A stretch of DNA of 64,000 nt from Physcomitrium patens (lineage: Eukaryota > Streptophyta > Bryopsida > Funariales > Funariaceae): NCBI RefSeq assembly GCF_000002425.4, contig NC_037264.1:9220886-9284885 (forward strand), given 5' to 3'. Position numbers and translations under genes: made by a program. Positions 43,050 to 55,073 of the stretch are shown in pieces (position 1 is the first letter of the stretch; each line of letters opens with the position of its first letter). The notes under the pieces are model-generated. The model saw only the letters and a list, made by a program, of their open reading frames with translations, ran no database searches and was not told the origin of the DNA.

Positions 43050-45821
43050 TCAATCTATAATTTATTACAAAATGAGTTGACTAAATTCAAGGAGTATATT
43101 GAAGAGAATTTGGCCAAAAACTTCATACGCCATTTCAAAATTCCAGCAAGGGCTCTAATTTTATTTATGAAGAAAAAAGATGGATCATTGCGGATGTTTG
43201 TTGATTATCGAAGACTCAACAAAATCACCATCAAGAACAAGAATCCACTACCTTTGATATCTACACTCATTGATCAATTGAATCAAGCTAAGATCTATAC
43301 AAAAATAGATTTACGACGAGCATACAACCTGGTACGCATCAAAGAATGAGATGAATGGAAGACAATATTTTGAACAAGATATAGACATTTCGAATACAAT
43401 GTCATGCCTTTTGGACTTACAAATGCATTAGTAGCATTCCAACATCTTATGAATGATGTCTTTTGAGAGTTTTTAGATGATTTTATTGTGTGTTACCTAG
43501 ACGATATCTTAATCTATTCTAAGAACACAAAAGAACATAAACTTCATATTCGTCATGGATTACAAAAACTAAGAGATGCATAACTCTATGCCAAGATAAA
43601 AAAAAAAAAAAAATGTATTTTACATTAATCAAGTTGACTTCTTAGGATACATCATTTGAAATGATGGACTTATCATAGATCCTAAGAAAGTTCAAGCTAT
43701 TATGGATTGAAAGATTCAAAAAACGATAAGAGATGTCCAATGTTTTTTGGGATTTGTCAACTACTACAGGATCTTCATCAAAGACTTCTTTCAAGTTGCA
43801 GCTCCACGTACAAGTTTGACTTGTAAAGACAAACTTTAATGGAATCAAGAAACAGAAGTAGTATTTGAAGCTTTAAAGACAACCTTTGTTTTTGCACCAA
43901 TCTTATATTGTGTCACTTTTTTAAGCCATTTTTTATTGAAATAGATGCATTAGACTTTGCTTTGGGTACCGTATTGTCACAAATGGGAACAGATGATAAA
44001 CTTCACCCAGTAGCTTTTCATTCCAGAAAATTTTCAGCAATCAAGATCAACTACGAGATCCATGACAAAGAACTTCTTACAATCGTGGATTCATTTCAAG
44101 AATGGAGCCATTATCTAGAAGGTGCTCCTAGTCCAATCATCATATATAAGAATCATAAGAACGTTGAATATTTTATGTCAGCACATATTTTAAATCATCG
44201 CCAAGTCCGTTGGAGTATGTCTTTGTCAATATTTGAATTCAAGATTACTTATCGATCAAGAAAACAACAAGGTTTGTCAAATGTATTCTCTAGATGATCT
44301 TACTTTGTATCAAAGGAAAGAGATGCTGCTTTTCATGAGCAACGGATAATTCTCTTGAAGCCAAAGTATCTTTATCTTCAAGCAATGAAATCAATAAGAA
44401 TAATTGATTCAACTTTCAATAAGCAAGTTTAGTCAAGTATGTCTTTTGATCCTCTTATTCGTGATATTAAAGAAAATCCTTCAAAGCCTCATGTTACTTC
44501 CAAGTTTGAATTCAAGAATAATCTATTATATTTTGAGGGACGCCTATATGTTCGTGAAGGTGAAGATTGATTATGTGCTCTTCAAGCTTGTCATGACTTT
44601 CCAACAGTAGGATATTTTGGGTACAATAAAACTTTGGAACTAATATCCAAAGATTTTTGGTGGCCCCAAATGTGGAAGGCAATCAAAGATTTTGTACAAT
44701 CTTGTAATGTTTTCTCAAGATCAAAAATTCCTTATCATCAACCTTATAGACTTCTTCAGCCATTACCCATTTCAGAACAACTATGGTCTTCTCTTTCTAT
44801 GGATTTCATCATAGATCTTCCAATCTCAGATTCTTATGACTCTATATTCATGATAGTAGATTGTTTTATCAAGATGGCATATTTTGTACTATGTACAAAA
44901 TCTGTCACAAGTGAAAAAACAGCTAAGCTCTCTCTTGACAATATCTATCGCTATCATGGATTATCCAAGGATATTATATTAGATAGAGGAACTCAATTTG
45001 TATCAAGATTTTGGTGGATTCTTTTCAAGATTCTAAAAGTAGATATGAAATTATCTTCAACATTCCATCTTCAAACTGATGGACAAACAGAGCATGTTAA
45101 TCAAGTTTTGGAGTAGTATTTAAGATATACCATCAACTACCAATAAGATAATTAGACAAATCTATTGCCATTGATAGAGTTTGCTTATAATAACACAGTA
45201 CATTCTTCTACAAAACAAACATCTTTCTTTGTCAATTATGGTTATCATCTACGACTTGATACTTTTGACTTTTCAAAAGCTGATAATCTTATGGCAAAAG
45301 ATTTGGCAAATCATTTGTTAGAGCTATATGTAACAATGAAGGTGCAGTTAAAAGAAGCTCAAGAATGACAAAAGAACAATGCGGATGTCTATCAAAGGGA
45401 ATAACCACCACTCCACATGGGTGACAAGGTATAGTTACTTTGTGGCAATATCAAGACCACTCGTCCTTGTGACAAGTTGAACTATCAAAGACTTAGACCA
45501 TTTTCTATTTCTATACAAATCAATCTAGTTGCATATTATTTACACCTATCAGAGTTGATGAAAATCTATCTAGTATTCCATATGTCTCTTTTTAAACCAT
45601 ACAAGATAGTCGACATACCAAGAAGAAGACAAGCTCCACCTCATCCTATAGAAGTAGACAATAATGAAGAGTTCGAAGTGGAAGAAGTCCTAGATTCAAG
45701 GTGGCACCAAAATAAATTGGAATATCTTGTGTATTGGTGCGGATAAGATATTAGTGAATGCACAAGGGAGCCAATAAAGAATCTTGTAAATGCAACAAAT
45801 GCGGTGGAGGCTTTTCATTGA
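43050..45821 (+). pseudogene. Element A pol, RT to chromodomain (degenerate)
   Basis: Resumes A's pol after element B. RT has KKKDGSLRMFVDYRRLNKIT and [12 protein letters not shown]; RNase H has EIDALDFALGTVLSQMG and YKNHKNVEYFM; integrase has SMDFIIDLPISDSYDSIF and [12 protein letters not shown]; the C-terminal chromodomain reads EFEVEEVLDSRWHQNKLEYL with VYWCG. Numerous stops and frameshifts occur. Confidence 0.85.
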
Positions 45822-45954
45822 TGACATCCATCAAAATTAAGGTGAAAACCTTCATTATAAAAGAAACAAGATCTAGGCAAGATAACATTCTACTTTCAAT
45901 CCTTGTTTATAGCTTCTTTGTAGTTGTGACGTTGAAAAAATGAAGAACCGGCAA

Positions 45955-46362
45955 CCAACAGATTCGACTTAAGAACCTTTGTTTGCTGACCTGTCAGATG
46001 AGACATTACGATTGTCACAACCTTTAAGATGATGCAACTGAGATGAAGATCCACAAGAACGACATGTTCTTCCTTGAATAGATGGCAAGATACAATGTGT
46101 TTGATATCATAACCTTAGAAAGGACTCCCAATGTTTGGTGAATTTACTAGAAGTAGAAACAACTTATGACAATATTCTAAATGTTTTATTTAAATGAAGT
46201 TATGAAGGCCTCAACAACGATCAAATAACTAGGTGGTCTTCTTACCCTGGTATGGGATACTATCGATGGTTAAAAGGCCCTATCAATCATCTTTGAAGAG
46301 AATAAAGATCAAAATATGTGGCAAATATAATTTGTTACATCTTAGACTTCCTCGACATGTGA
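45955..46362 (+). pseudogene. Element A 3' ORF remnant (ORF3)
   Basis: Between chromodomain and polypurine tract, in the same position as ORF3 of B and C. The best-kept part reads WSSYPGMGYYRWLKGPINHL and then, past stops, YVANIICYILDFL. This aligns with WSEVEGVGNYRWLQGPLNHL and FIAEVMRQIFIFL of element C. Confidence 0.6.
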
Positions 46363-46403
46363 TCACTGCTCCTCGTGGAACTCGTCTATAGAAAGGGAGG
46401 TAA

Positions 46404-46953
46404 TATCATGCACATATATTTACTATAATTGTTACCTAGATGATATAAATATGTAGAAGTAGGTAAAAATAAATTAATTTCATAATATCTTCTAAAGAAG
46501 CTTCCTAGAAGCTTTATAGATGTTGCTTTGGCTTTACATGTGTTTATACTTGATTGGTAGGTTAGAAACTTGGTCAACAAGTTAATCACGTGCCACATAT
46601 GTTGGTAGCTTGCAGAACAAGCTAACTATGTGGTGCCTATATAGAAAACTTGCCTTGAAAGTTAAGATATATGTTGTGCAAAGTCAACACGTTTTTGGAG
46701 GTCCTATAGAACATCGCTACATAGCTCCTAGGTAGATAGTATATAGAGAGGCAAGAGTGAAGTCTTCTTCACTCTTGTCAACTCCTTTCTTGCTTCTAGT
46801 CTAGTTTCAAGGGTTTCTAGTTTTCTTGTCTTTTGGCAATAGCCATTCCAATTTCTTTCTTAATATACATATTTATTTATTTCTATTTTTTTATCTTTCT
46901 TTGAAAAAAGTCTCACTTGTTTATTTGTTTTTATGAAGTTCTTGTCCTTGACA
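46404..46953 (+). repeat. Element A 3' LTR
   Basis: Starts TATCATGCAC (5' copy TGTCAGGAAC) after the purine tract GAAAGGGAGGTAA and ends CCTTGACA. By eye it differs from the 5' LTR at several dozen positions, in line with an old insertion. Confidence 0.88.
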
Positions 46954-46958
46954 GTTGG

Positions 46959-48840
46959 ATATTTTCAATCTATCCAAAAACCAAATCCTTTTAATATAAA
47001 AAATTAAATTTAAATAAAATAATAAAGTAGCCACTTAAGCAAAATAATAAAAGACTCTATTTACATAGAACTAATATAAACGTACTACAAACCTAAGTAA
47101 AAGCAACTCTTGAAATTAGTATTTTAGCCAATTTGATTGAAATTTTATATCCCATCTAAACTATACCAATATTTGTAATTAATGTGTAAATATGAATAGT
47201 ATATATTTCTAATTAGTATGATATATACTACTCAAATGATACATATTTTTTGGCTATAATATATATTATTTATAGAATAATAAAAATTACATTATAATAA
47301 CAGTCTAATAAGGCATAGATTTGGATTTGTCAACGATTTATTGTTTTCTTCAACTCAACGTTGATTTCTTAATTGAAATCTTTGAATTCTAATTCTAAAA
47401 TCTACACATTTTAGTCTTCAAATCCTAGGGTTTATTACATAAGGGCAAAATTTAGAATCTAAAAACTATTTAACTATCATCCACTGTAACATCAAGTTAA
47501 AAAAATATCCTCTTGAGTGAAGACTTTATCTCTAAGGTGACAAATTTTTATATAACTAAGCTCATGAATAAAGATGTGAATTAATTAATTACTAATATTT
47601 ATATATAGGATGCGAGATTACTTGGCTCTAGAATATCTTATAAATCATATCCTAACATCCAAAGTGGATGTCTACAACTTTGGCATGACACTTCTAAAAA
47701 TCATTAATAGAAAACATACTATAGATTTGAATTAATCAATTGATAAGTGCTTCTACATTGCATAGGCATATAAGGAGATTGCAAAGAATCAACACTTGAT
47801 TAGCCTTCTAATGATAGATTGGTAAAAAAGAGCATAGATGTAGAGGAGCTTCAAAGGATATTGTATAGGAGGTTGTAGTGCATTCAAGACAATCTTATGA
47901 AGCAATCTAACATAAGAGATGTTGTGAAGATGCTGAAAGATGTCTTAGATGTTAATAATGTGCTTACTCCTCCATTCTACATTGCTCTAATTGATAAAGC
48001 TAGCAACTTAAGAGATTTAATTATTCCTAGCACTAATAAGAAAAAATCATAATTTATGAATAGAATCTCATTTAAATATATACAAAAAATTTCAAGCAAG
48101 TAGGAATAGTTACATATGTATAATACTTGTTGAAGCCAGATTGCATATGCAAAATATATTAAATATAAAAAATCCAAAGTCTACATATTATTTAAGTATA
48201 AATTTGAATAGTATATATTATATTATTCAAAATAGCATGCTACTAGCATGTATTTTAATTTAATATTTTACGAACTATAAACCCTCACTTATGTCTTAAA
48301 GGCACTTTTAAAATATTTTAATATACATTAATTATGGATATTGGTGTAATTATCTTAGACCTAATTTAATATTATTTTTTTTGTTTTCTTACATTTTAAT
48401 ATTGATCACAATAAATTTTTCTTGGTTTGATTTATAATTATAATCAAAGAAAATTTACTCAATCACAATTTTGTTCAACTTATTTACAAGGTAGAATTTA
48501 ATTATATTAGAGTTATTTAAAATTTATAATATTTCAAATTTATCTTATTTAGAAATTTTTTGGAGATAAATTTCTATTTATATTAAAGTATTTAAATAGG
48601 TTTTTTCACTAAAATATGGATTATTAAAATTTGGATCGATATAAGCATATCATACTAAAGTTTAGACTACAAGTTGATGAGTGAGAAATCCAAGCTTAAG
48701 ATTAGCAAAACATATAGTACCAAAATCCAAGCTAAAGATCTTCTAAGTAGATGTTCTAATTATAGACTAAGCTATACATATAGTATAAAAGTTTAGACTA
48801 AAAGCCTTCTACGAGAACGTTCAAATTTCAAACCAATATA

Positions 48841-48874
<34 letters not shown>

Positions 48875-50767
48875 CTTTTTTTCTTTTTCTTTTTTTTTTA
48901 ACTTCATTCTTCCAATGGTAGTTATTATTTTTAGATAAAATATTTTTTTGACTAACTTAAAAATTAATTTTAATAAACTTCTTGTATTTTAGTTTAGTAT
49001 AATTTTATTTTTTAAATAAGTCTAAATTACTCATTTTTGGTGTTATTAAAAAGATAAAAAAGAATCACCTAGAAAAATCAAAAAAGACTATAATTTTTGT
49101 AAAATACTTAGGTTATAAGATACAATAGAAGATTTTTTTTTAAAATATAAAATTTAAATCACCTAAACCATTCATGATGCTAATTTGCCATATCAAAATT
49201 TAATAACTATTATTTTATTTACATATTAGTATATCCAAAAAAAATTAAAATAACATAATAAAAGATATAAAAATATGTAGATTTTTTTTTGATTTTTTAT
49301 GGCGGTTAAAGTTATTTAATTAATCAAAAAAATAAAATATATATTTAAATTATTTTTTGGCCCAATAGCTATTCTATTTTTTGTTCCTTAAGTCAATTGA
49401 ATTAAAATAATAGTCCAAACTTCATGATTTATTTTGACTAAATTTAATAAAAAATATATATGTATTGAATAGACCATAGTTAACTAAGAATATAATCTTA
49501 CCTAATAGAAAAATAAATAAGTAAATAAATAAACTGAATCTAAAATTTTAAATTTAATATAATTATATTTGGATTAAATTTAGAATGTTATATATAAATT
49601 TATAATGTTATATATATTTTATTTTTTATAATAAAATATGTAGAATTTTAAATAAAAATAGCACAAATAAACAAAAAAAGTATTATATTATTTTATTTTT
49701 TGCACCTCTTGAATAGAATAAATAATCCTTTACAAATTTTAGAAATACATAAAAGTACACAAAGAGTAGAATTGAACCATGTCTTTTTTTTTTTACAAAA
49801 TGGCATATTATCTTTGTATATGGAAACAGTAGAAGGCCTTTCTATAAAATGAGATACCTTAATTATTAAACTTTACACTTCATATAAAATATCCTACATA
49901 ATTTAGACACTACTTTGTAGAATTTGCATATAAACATTCGGATGCAAAGAAATGCATTACTCTTTGAAGTAGAGATATGGAGTAATAATAAAGTATGACT
50001 ACTTGTTTAATCTTGTATTCTTCAATTTAACATGGTACATGACAAAATGTATGCAAGAAAACATAAAAATAACTTCATTAAATGGACACATTTTTTAAAA
50101 TATAGAATAAATCATAAATGTGATAAAGATTGTAAGAAACTAGAAAAAGCAATGACAATCTCTTGAAAAAATAGAAATCCTAGTGGAAATCTCATCATTC
50201 ACTCTGTACAATTACAAAGCAAGTGGAGAATTACTAAACAAGTGGGCTACATGCCAATTTGTATCATATCTTATTTGCCTAAGCATGCGTCAACGAGGTA
50301 AAAGAACCTGCGCAGTCTTGCTCTTCTACTTCATTCATCAATCAATGCAATGAATATACTCATATTATCTCACAAAGCATTGCTCATCAATGTCTAAAAT
50401 CATTTTGCCATACGTTGGATAGATACAGTGAAAAACATTGCACTAAAAATCCAGTAGCGCTAAAAATACATTTTTGCCCACTCTGAAAACTGGACAGAAT
50501 CTCACATTTTCAAGCAGCACCTACTTGGTAGCCAGTATAAATCTACCCACACTTCCCCATGACCTGGAGGGCAAGCAAATGGAGCACACAAGAGCCGTAA
50601 TGCAGGTCAAATCCAGCCAAAGAAAGGAAAAGCATGAGATAAATTTAACTCTGTTATCATACCCAGATTAGAAAGCTATGCGAATTAGTTGCCTCGAGTC
50701 AACAACAGGCTTTTTTTGCTACTGGATCGCTTGTGCGTATCCTGATGGAGCTGACATGTTTTAAACG
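46959..50767. other. AT-rich spacer with a kinase relic
   Basis: Very AT-rich. Apart from the receptor-kinase remnant at about 47470-48052, nothing coding is visible. An (AT)n run lies at about 48841-48872. From about 50200 the base composition returns to genic levels ahead of the 50969 gene. Confidence 0.5.
47470..48052 (+). pseudogene. Receptor-like kinase fragment (decayed)
   Basis: The C-terminal half of a plant receptor-like Ser/Thr kinase domain in pieces. A catalytic-loop relic, IIHCNIKLKN (family IIHCDIKPEN), lies near 47476. After a +1 shift in an A run, DFISKVTNFYITKLMNKDV follows (DFG altered to NFY). After an apparent intron ending TATATAG at 47608, MRDYLALEYLINHILTSKVD and VYNFGMTLLKIINRKH match the APE and SKVDVYSFGMxLLEI motifs. 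Then DRLVKKSIDVEELQRIL, a TAG at a Trp position, CIQDNLMKQSNIRDVVKML and a tail ending at 48052. It resembles G-type lectin S-receptor-like kinases. No N-terminal domains are visible. Confidence 0.7.
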
Positions 50768-50968
50768 TTTCATTGCAGAGGCGAAGGTCCGGAGCACGCT
50801 GAAGCTTTCGCATCTTCGAATCCCATAGATAAGTGCGAGTCGCCCTTATGCTCTCCACCTATAGTTCTGGTTCCAGTGTTGCAGAAATCCATTCCTTCCT
50901 TTTCTTCTGACCATCCTAGATTAGCCCCTTTCTCGGTTAAAGCATTTGCATCAGTTTTTTCTTTCAGG

Positions 50969-51592
50969 ATGACGACGACGGGAAGGGTCGCTCTTATAGA
51001 GGAATACATGGCTTACAGTGACACTGAAATTTTCTTCCCCAACATTCTCACTTGCGCTGCTGTCGCCATTCGCTTGCAAACTGGGTTCATCGGATTGCAC
51101 TTAACACCATGTGTCCCCATGAAGCTCATAAACGAAGCTCTCACGTATATGTACTATAAGGTCGGGCAGCCATCTCTTCAACCTCCAGGAAATTTAGCTC
51201 AGGAAGTGGTCTTCTTTGGAAACGATGATTGGGAGTCGACGGATAAAACTCCTGCTGAGGGCATCTCTAGGAAAGAGAAGAAGGATTTTATATTGGCGAG
51301 TTTGAAATCATATTTCCAGGTGACACCTCGTGAAGTTAAAAAGTTGAATACTCATGGTTCAGATTTGTGGTTGCATGCCCCAGTGCCCCCCAGTACTTCG
51401 GGGATGAGGGTGATTAGATCCGACGCCTCAACAACTTACTCGCAACCATCAGAGGACAATTCCACCGTCCGAAAATTGTATTATAGAGATGTTAAGGATG
51501 AGAGCACGTTCAAAGTGGGCCCTCTCAGGATGCCCCCGCCACTCTTGCTGAATTCTGCAGCGCAGGATCTCACTAGATGGATTGACCTGTAG
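50969..51592 (+). CDS. Hypothetical protein, possibly last exon of a longer gene
   Basis: Reads MTTTGRVALIEEYMAYSDTE, then FFPNILTCAAVAIRLQTGFI and GLHLTPCVPMKLINEALTYM, and ends RWIDL; 207 aa from this ATG. GC content and codon use look genic, unlike the surrounding repeats. The ATG sits just after a pyrimidine-rich TTTTTTCTTTCAG, which could be a splice acceptor. The frame is also open upstream to about 50768, after another acceptor-like TTTCATTGCAG, so upstream coding exons are possible. The second half is polar with Ser/Thr and Pro. I recognise no family; a faint resemblance of the Cys...His stretch to CheD/CNF-type deamidases is discussed as a finding only. Confidence 0.5.
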   Translation: MTTTGRVALIEEYMAYSDTEIFFPNILTCAAVAIRLQTGFIGLHLTPCVPMKLINEALTYMYYKVGQPSLQPPGNLAQEVVFFGNDDWESTDKTPAEGISRKEKKDFILASLKSYFQVTPREVKKLNTHGSDLWLHAPVPPSTSGMRVIRSDASTTYSQPSEDNSTVRKLYYRDVKDESTFKVGPLRMPPPLLLNSAAQDLTRWIDL

Positions 51593-52387
51593 ATCGAGAA
51601 TAAACGGGTGGTGTGGTATCTTCAAGGGGTTGTGTGAGAGGTGCCAGAGAGGGATTGTAGATCTGATAGTGTGCGCGGTCTTGTGTTTCGAGGTTGGATG
51701 TGTGTGGCTTGCAATTGTGAAGGATATGTAGGTGGCAACACGTTGTAAATTTTTCCCATGCGAGACCAAAAATGTATTCGCCATTGCAAGCTATGAAGCA
51801 TGTTGATGTTAATAATACTACTTTCAATCATTGTGATGCACAACCAGTGAGTGCCAGCGACGATTGCACAAGCACTGAATGATTCTACAGCTTTCATCCA
51901 CAGTGAACTTGGCATTGTAGACTTTTGAAGGAGGGTTTTAATAACGTGAGCTTCAGGTTCTTAGGGGGCGGTGCAACATTTACATGAGCACCCCTGGACC
52001 ACAAAATTAAGGCTAATTACGGGCTCTTCGGTGCTCTTTAAAAAGGTGTAGTAGTTAGGGTTTGACATGTGAGGTGTGCAGTGTGGCAGCGATGCAAGAT
52101 CAAGGTCAGTGTGGCGCATCTTGTCATTGAACAAGATGCGCACCGCACCACAGTGCATACAGATTTCAATAAAGCAATTACTGAGAGTGTTCTCCCATGG
52201 ATGTAGCTTTTTTATTGGAAGTGAACCACGTATATCTTGTGTACGTGTGATTGAATTGACTCCGAATTTTAGTGCGTTTGGTGATTAGTGCAATGTAATT
52301 TCACAACATTTGCCACTTTATTAGTGTTCTTGTGCGATTGTGAGTTTGTTGTGTCACTCGTTTGTTTTATTACGTCCTAATTAGAAG
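51593..52387. other. 3' flank, no gene seen
   Basis: Probable 3' UTR and spacer of the 50969 gene. Open frames on the minus strand here are shadows without domains. Confidence 0.4.
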
Positions 52388-53076
52388 ATGCCTGCTTGTT
52401 CTACTCCATTCCAAAAGAAACACAAGATTGAGTATGCGCTATCTATTACTACCCGTGATATCAAGGACAATGTTGATACTGTCCAGTGTCAATTTTGTGT
52501 CCATCTTGGTCGGGAAACCAGTAAGGAAGAGTGTAGGATGCGCAAATGGACTGAGAATGTAATGGTGTAGACGGCGCCATTCCAGCTTGAGCTGTACTGT
52601 TCAATTCATCAACAAGCACACGTCTAGGCTTGGAAGGAGTACCAGGTATTGTCAACAAGAAGAAATTCTTTGATAGCCAAAAGAAGACCAATCCAGACGC
52701 CTTCTTTGACAAAAGCAGCAATGCCTTGCAGATGAAGATCTCCAAAGCAATTGTCGATCTGGTCGGAGAGTTATTTTTCCATCCTAAAGACGATATGGAA
52801 GACAGGGAGCGAGAGCCCATTACCAAAGCAAACACGATGAAATTGTTTGAGCTAAGTCAAGATGGTCCTTCATATCTGGTTACGATCAACAATCCTACTC
52901 GTTTTTGGCTTGTCGTTCCGTCAGACTTTCCAAGTCATCGACCAACACTAGACCTTTACAAAGAACGCAAAACTTGCTGGGCTAAACGATGTCGAGCAAT
53001 TTGTCCAAATTCTTGTCGCCACCAACAACCTCCAGCATCTCCACAAAATAAAACCCTTGTCAATCCATCTGTCTAG
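52388..53076 (+). pseudogene. Transposase-derived zinc-finger gene fragment
   Basis: Two consecutive frames. The first (52388-52570) reads MPACSTPFQKKHKIEYALSI, then CQFCVHLGRE and MRKWTENVMV, resembling the CxxC zinc-finger N-terminus of transposase-like proteins found in multicopy families of mosses and oomycetes. It runs through stops into a stretch like KEYQVLS. The second (52630-53076, another frame) has FFDSQKKTNPDAFFDKSSNA, FFHPKDD and PITKANTMKLFELSQDGPSY. A frameshift and at least two stops separate the pieces. The family call rests on general resemblance only. Confidence 0.4.
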
Positions 53077-54319
53077 GCGTTTTCACTAGCAGGCGACGGT
53101 TTGACTCATTGTGGAGTATCTTATCTTGACGTCCTTCTTTGCCTGATTGGCATCTTGCTTAATATCCACTTATAAATTTTGCCCTTCTTTGTTTGTCATA
53201 AATTAGTGAAATTTTCAACCTAATTTTAAAAATATTAGACATTTTGTTTATAGCTTAATGCAACAAGAATTGTTACACTTCTTACAAAATAAGCAATGTG
53301 ATGCTAAAATTCACTCTTTATTTCAAATTATAAGATGGTTTCAATTTAGAGTTGCTTGTAATTAGTGGTGTGAAGTACAAGAAGCAATAAACAAGAACAA
53401 AAGAAGTACAATACAAAACAAGTGAAAGGAATGCAATCAAATAATTACACATCATAAAATTTAGTCAAAGTTTGTTCATTTGATTTTTACTAAATTCAAA
53501 TAAAATTAAAATATATTTTTTAAATTTTTAGATAAATAATTTTATTATTTTTCTAATCCTAGTTATTATAAGTAACTTATGAAGGTTTAAAAATATGAAG
53601 TAAATAATTAAAAAGTTAAGTGAATAAATTTTACTTCAAAAATAATTTGCTTAAAAAATCAAGGGTTTGAACTTCTCTAAGGCTCACAAGTAGTGTATAT
53701 GAATATTTTAAAAAGGCTTTGAGGCTTTAATCTTATCCTCTTACCTACATCTAAGGTGCTACAATCCATATAAGACTTGTATATGACCCTTCTTAAAAGA
53801 ACTAGACTAGTTGTTGGTCTTCCTATTTTATATTAGTAGAACTAATATTTTTGCATCTTTGACTACAATATAGCATTCAAAAACATCCAATTAGCCTAAG
53901 AACCTTGTAAGGCCTAAAATTCTTGTTTTAAAAATTTCTAAAATATTTTAAATAATTCTAAATAAATTTCTAATTAAATTCTAAATAAATTTTTAGATGG
54001 ATTTTTTTATAAATAATAAATATGAAGAGAAGGTTAATATTGATAATAAAATCAATAACTAAATATTAATACTTAATAAAAAAAATAAAAGTAGTAAATC
54101 AACCAAAATAATTATCTCAAAGATTTAATAATATTTTATTTTGATGACTTTTCTAATAAGATTTTTATATTTTATAAATATTTTTAAATTCTAATAAATA
54201 CTTAAATAATCAAAAGATTTTTAAATTCTAATTTTTTTGCAATCAAAGAACTTAAAATTATACTTTAAGAATTCTACTAATTAAGATCTATTAGTGGGAT
54301 TCACAAGCAACAAATTCTA
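53077..54319. other. AT-rich spacer
   Basis: No gene or clear repeat family seen. Mostly A/T runs with short non-coding frames. Confidence 0.4.
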
Positions 54320-54728
54320 TACTTAAGATTTGGTGTGTGGCGCATCAACTTGATTTTATTGTTAAAATGGTTACCAAAGAAGTTGGTAATGAAGTTTTTT
54401 ACAATATTATTCATATATTCTCATTTTATCTTTGTATTCAACAAAATCTAATTATTGCAATGAAGTCTAAATTAGCAAAGAATACAATGTAATAAGTATA
54501 AATTAGAAAGTTGATTGGATGGTGGTACATAACAACCAATATCTTTTAGAGCACATTGAATAAAGGAGGCCGATCTAGACACTATTAACAACTTAGTGGA
54601 TTATTGCAGCTAAAGTCTCACCTTTATACAACTTATGTAATGTGATATTTGCCACCTTACAATCAAAAAAATTGATGATGTTTTAATAGACATGTAAAAA
54701 TATTGGTATAATAGATAAATTATGTACT
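54320..54728 (+). pseudogene. Decayed hAT-like transposase remnant, 5' of element C
   Basis: A frame beginning KIWCVAHQLDFIVKMVTKEV, then FYNIIHIFSFYLCIQQNLI, resembles the conserved WCGxHQLDLxxQ...FYxxLxxxIxxLRxQxNLI block of transposase-like proteins. It is followed, through stops, by a W...VSPLYNLCNVIFATLQSK stretch. Element C is inserted at its end and a short continuation may follow at 61001-61137. It is too decayed to name the family with certainty. Confidence 0.4.
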
Positions 54729-54766
54729 TGTTAGGGACATAGTCCTTAGACCTTTCTAGAGACAAG

Positions 54767-54815
54767 TTTCTAGAACCTTCTAGAAAGAAGTCTCTAGAAA
54801 CTTCCAGAAGATTCC
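54767..54815 (+). promoter_or_regulatory. Two perfect four-unit heat-shock elements
   Basis: 54767-54786 is TTTCT AGAAC CTTCT AGAAA and 54796-54815 is AGAAA CTTCC AGAAG ATTCC. Both are exact head-to-tail alternations of nTTCn and nGAAn, the binding pattern of trimeric heat-shock factors. Equivalent sites occur in the LTRs of element B. Confidence 0.7.
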
Positions 54816-55032
54816 TTCAATATTCTCTTGGAATATTCTTCAAAGATTCCCTAAAGACTCTTTGAAGATTCCCTAAAGATTCTCTTAGAATGGTCTAGAA
54901 GATTCTTAGAATATTCTAGTAGATTCTAGGAAGTTACTTGAGAAGCTTCCTAGCTCTTAGGTAGTTGCTCGAGAAGCTTCATAGTTCTTGGGAAGCTTCT
55001 TGATGCGCTTCCTTAGAACCATAGGCCAGTAG

Positions 55033-55040
55033 TATATATA
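55033..55040 (+). promoter_or_regulatory. LTR TATA box
   Basis: TATATATA in the 5' LTR of element C; the same motif occurs in the 3' LTR (about 60833-60840). The related element B has TATATAT in the same place. Confidence 0.6.
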
Positions 55041-55043
55041 GGA

Positions 55044-55073
55044 GTCGAGGCTGAAGAGTTCTTCAGTCTCGAC
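55044..55073 (+). other. R-region RNA hairpin
   Basis: The arms 55044-55056 and 55061-55073 pair over 13 positions (one G-U) around a 4-nt loop. It is conserved in element B. The 3' arm (AGTCTCGACA) is also complementary to TGTCGAGACT at 55204-55213, just behind the LTR. Confidence 0.65.

Larger units (their letters stand above)
34632..46953 (+). mobile_element. Element A: old Ty3/gypsy chromovirus (contains nested element B)
   Basis: The element is bounded by diverged LTRs (34632-35192 and 46404-46953) and a perfect 5-bp target duplication GTTGG at 34627-34631 and 46954-46958. Gene order is gag, protease, RT, RNase H, integrase, chromodomain, 3' ORF. Element B is inserted at 37122-43049 between protease and RT. 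The coding parts are full of stops and frameshifts, so the element is inactive. Without B it is about 6.4 kb. Confidence 0.9.
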
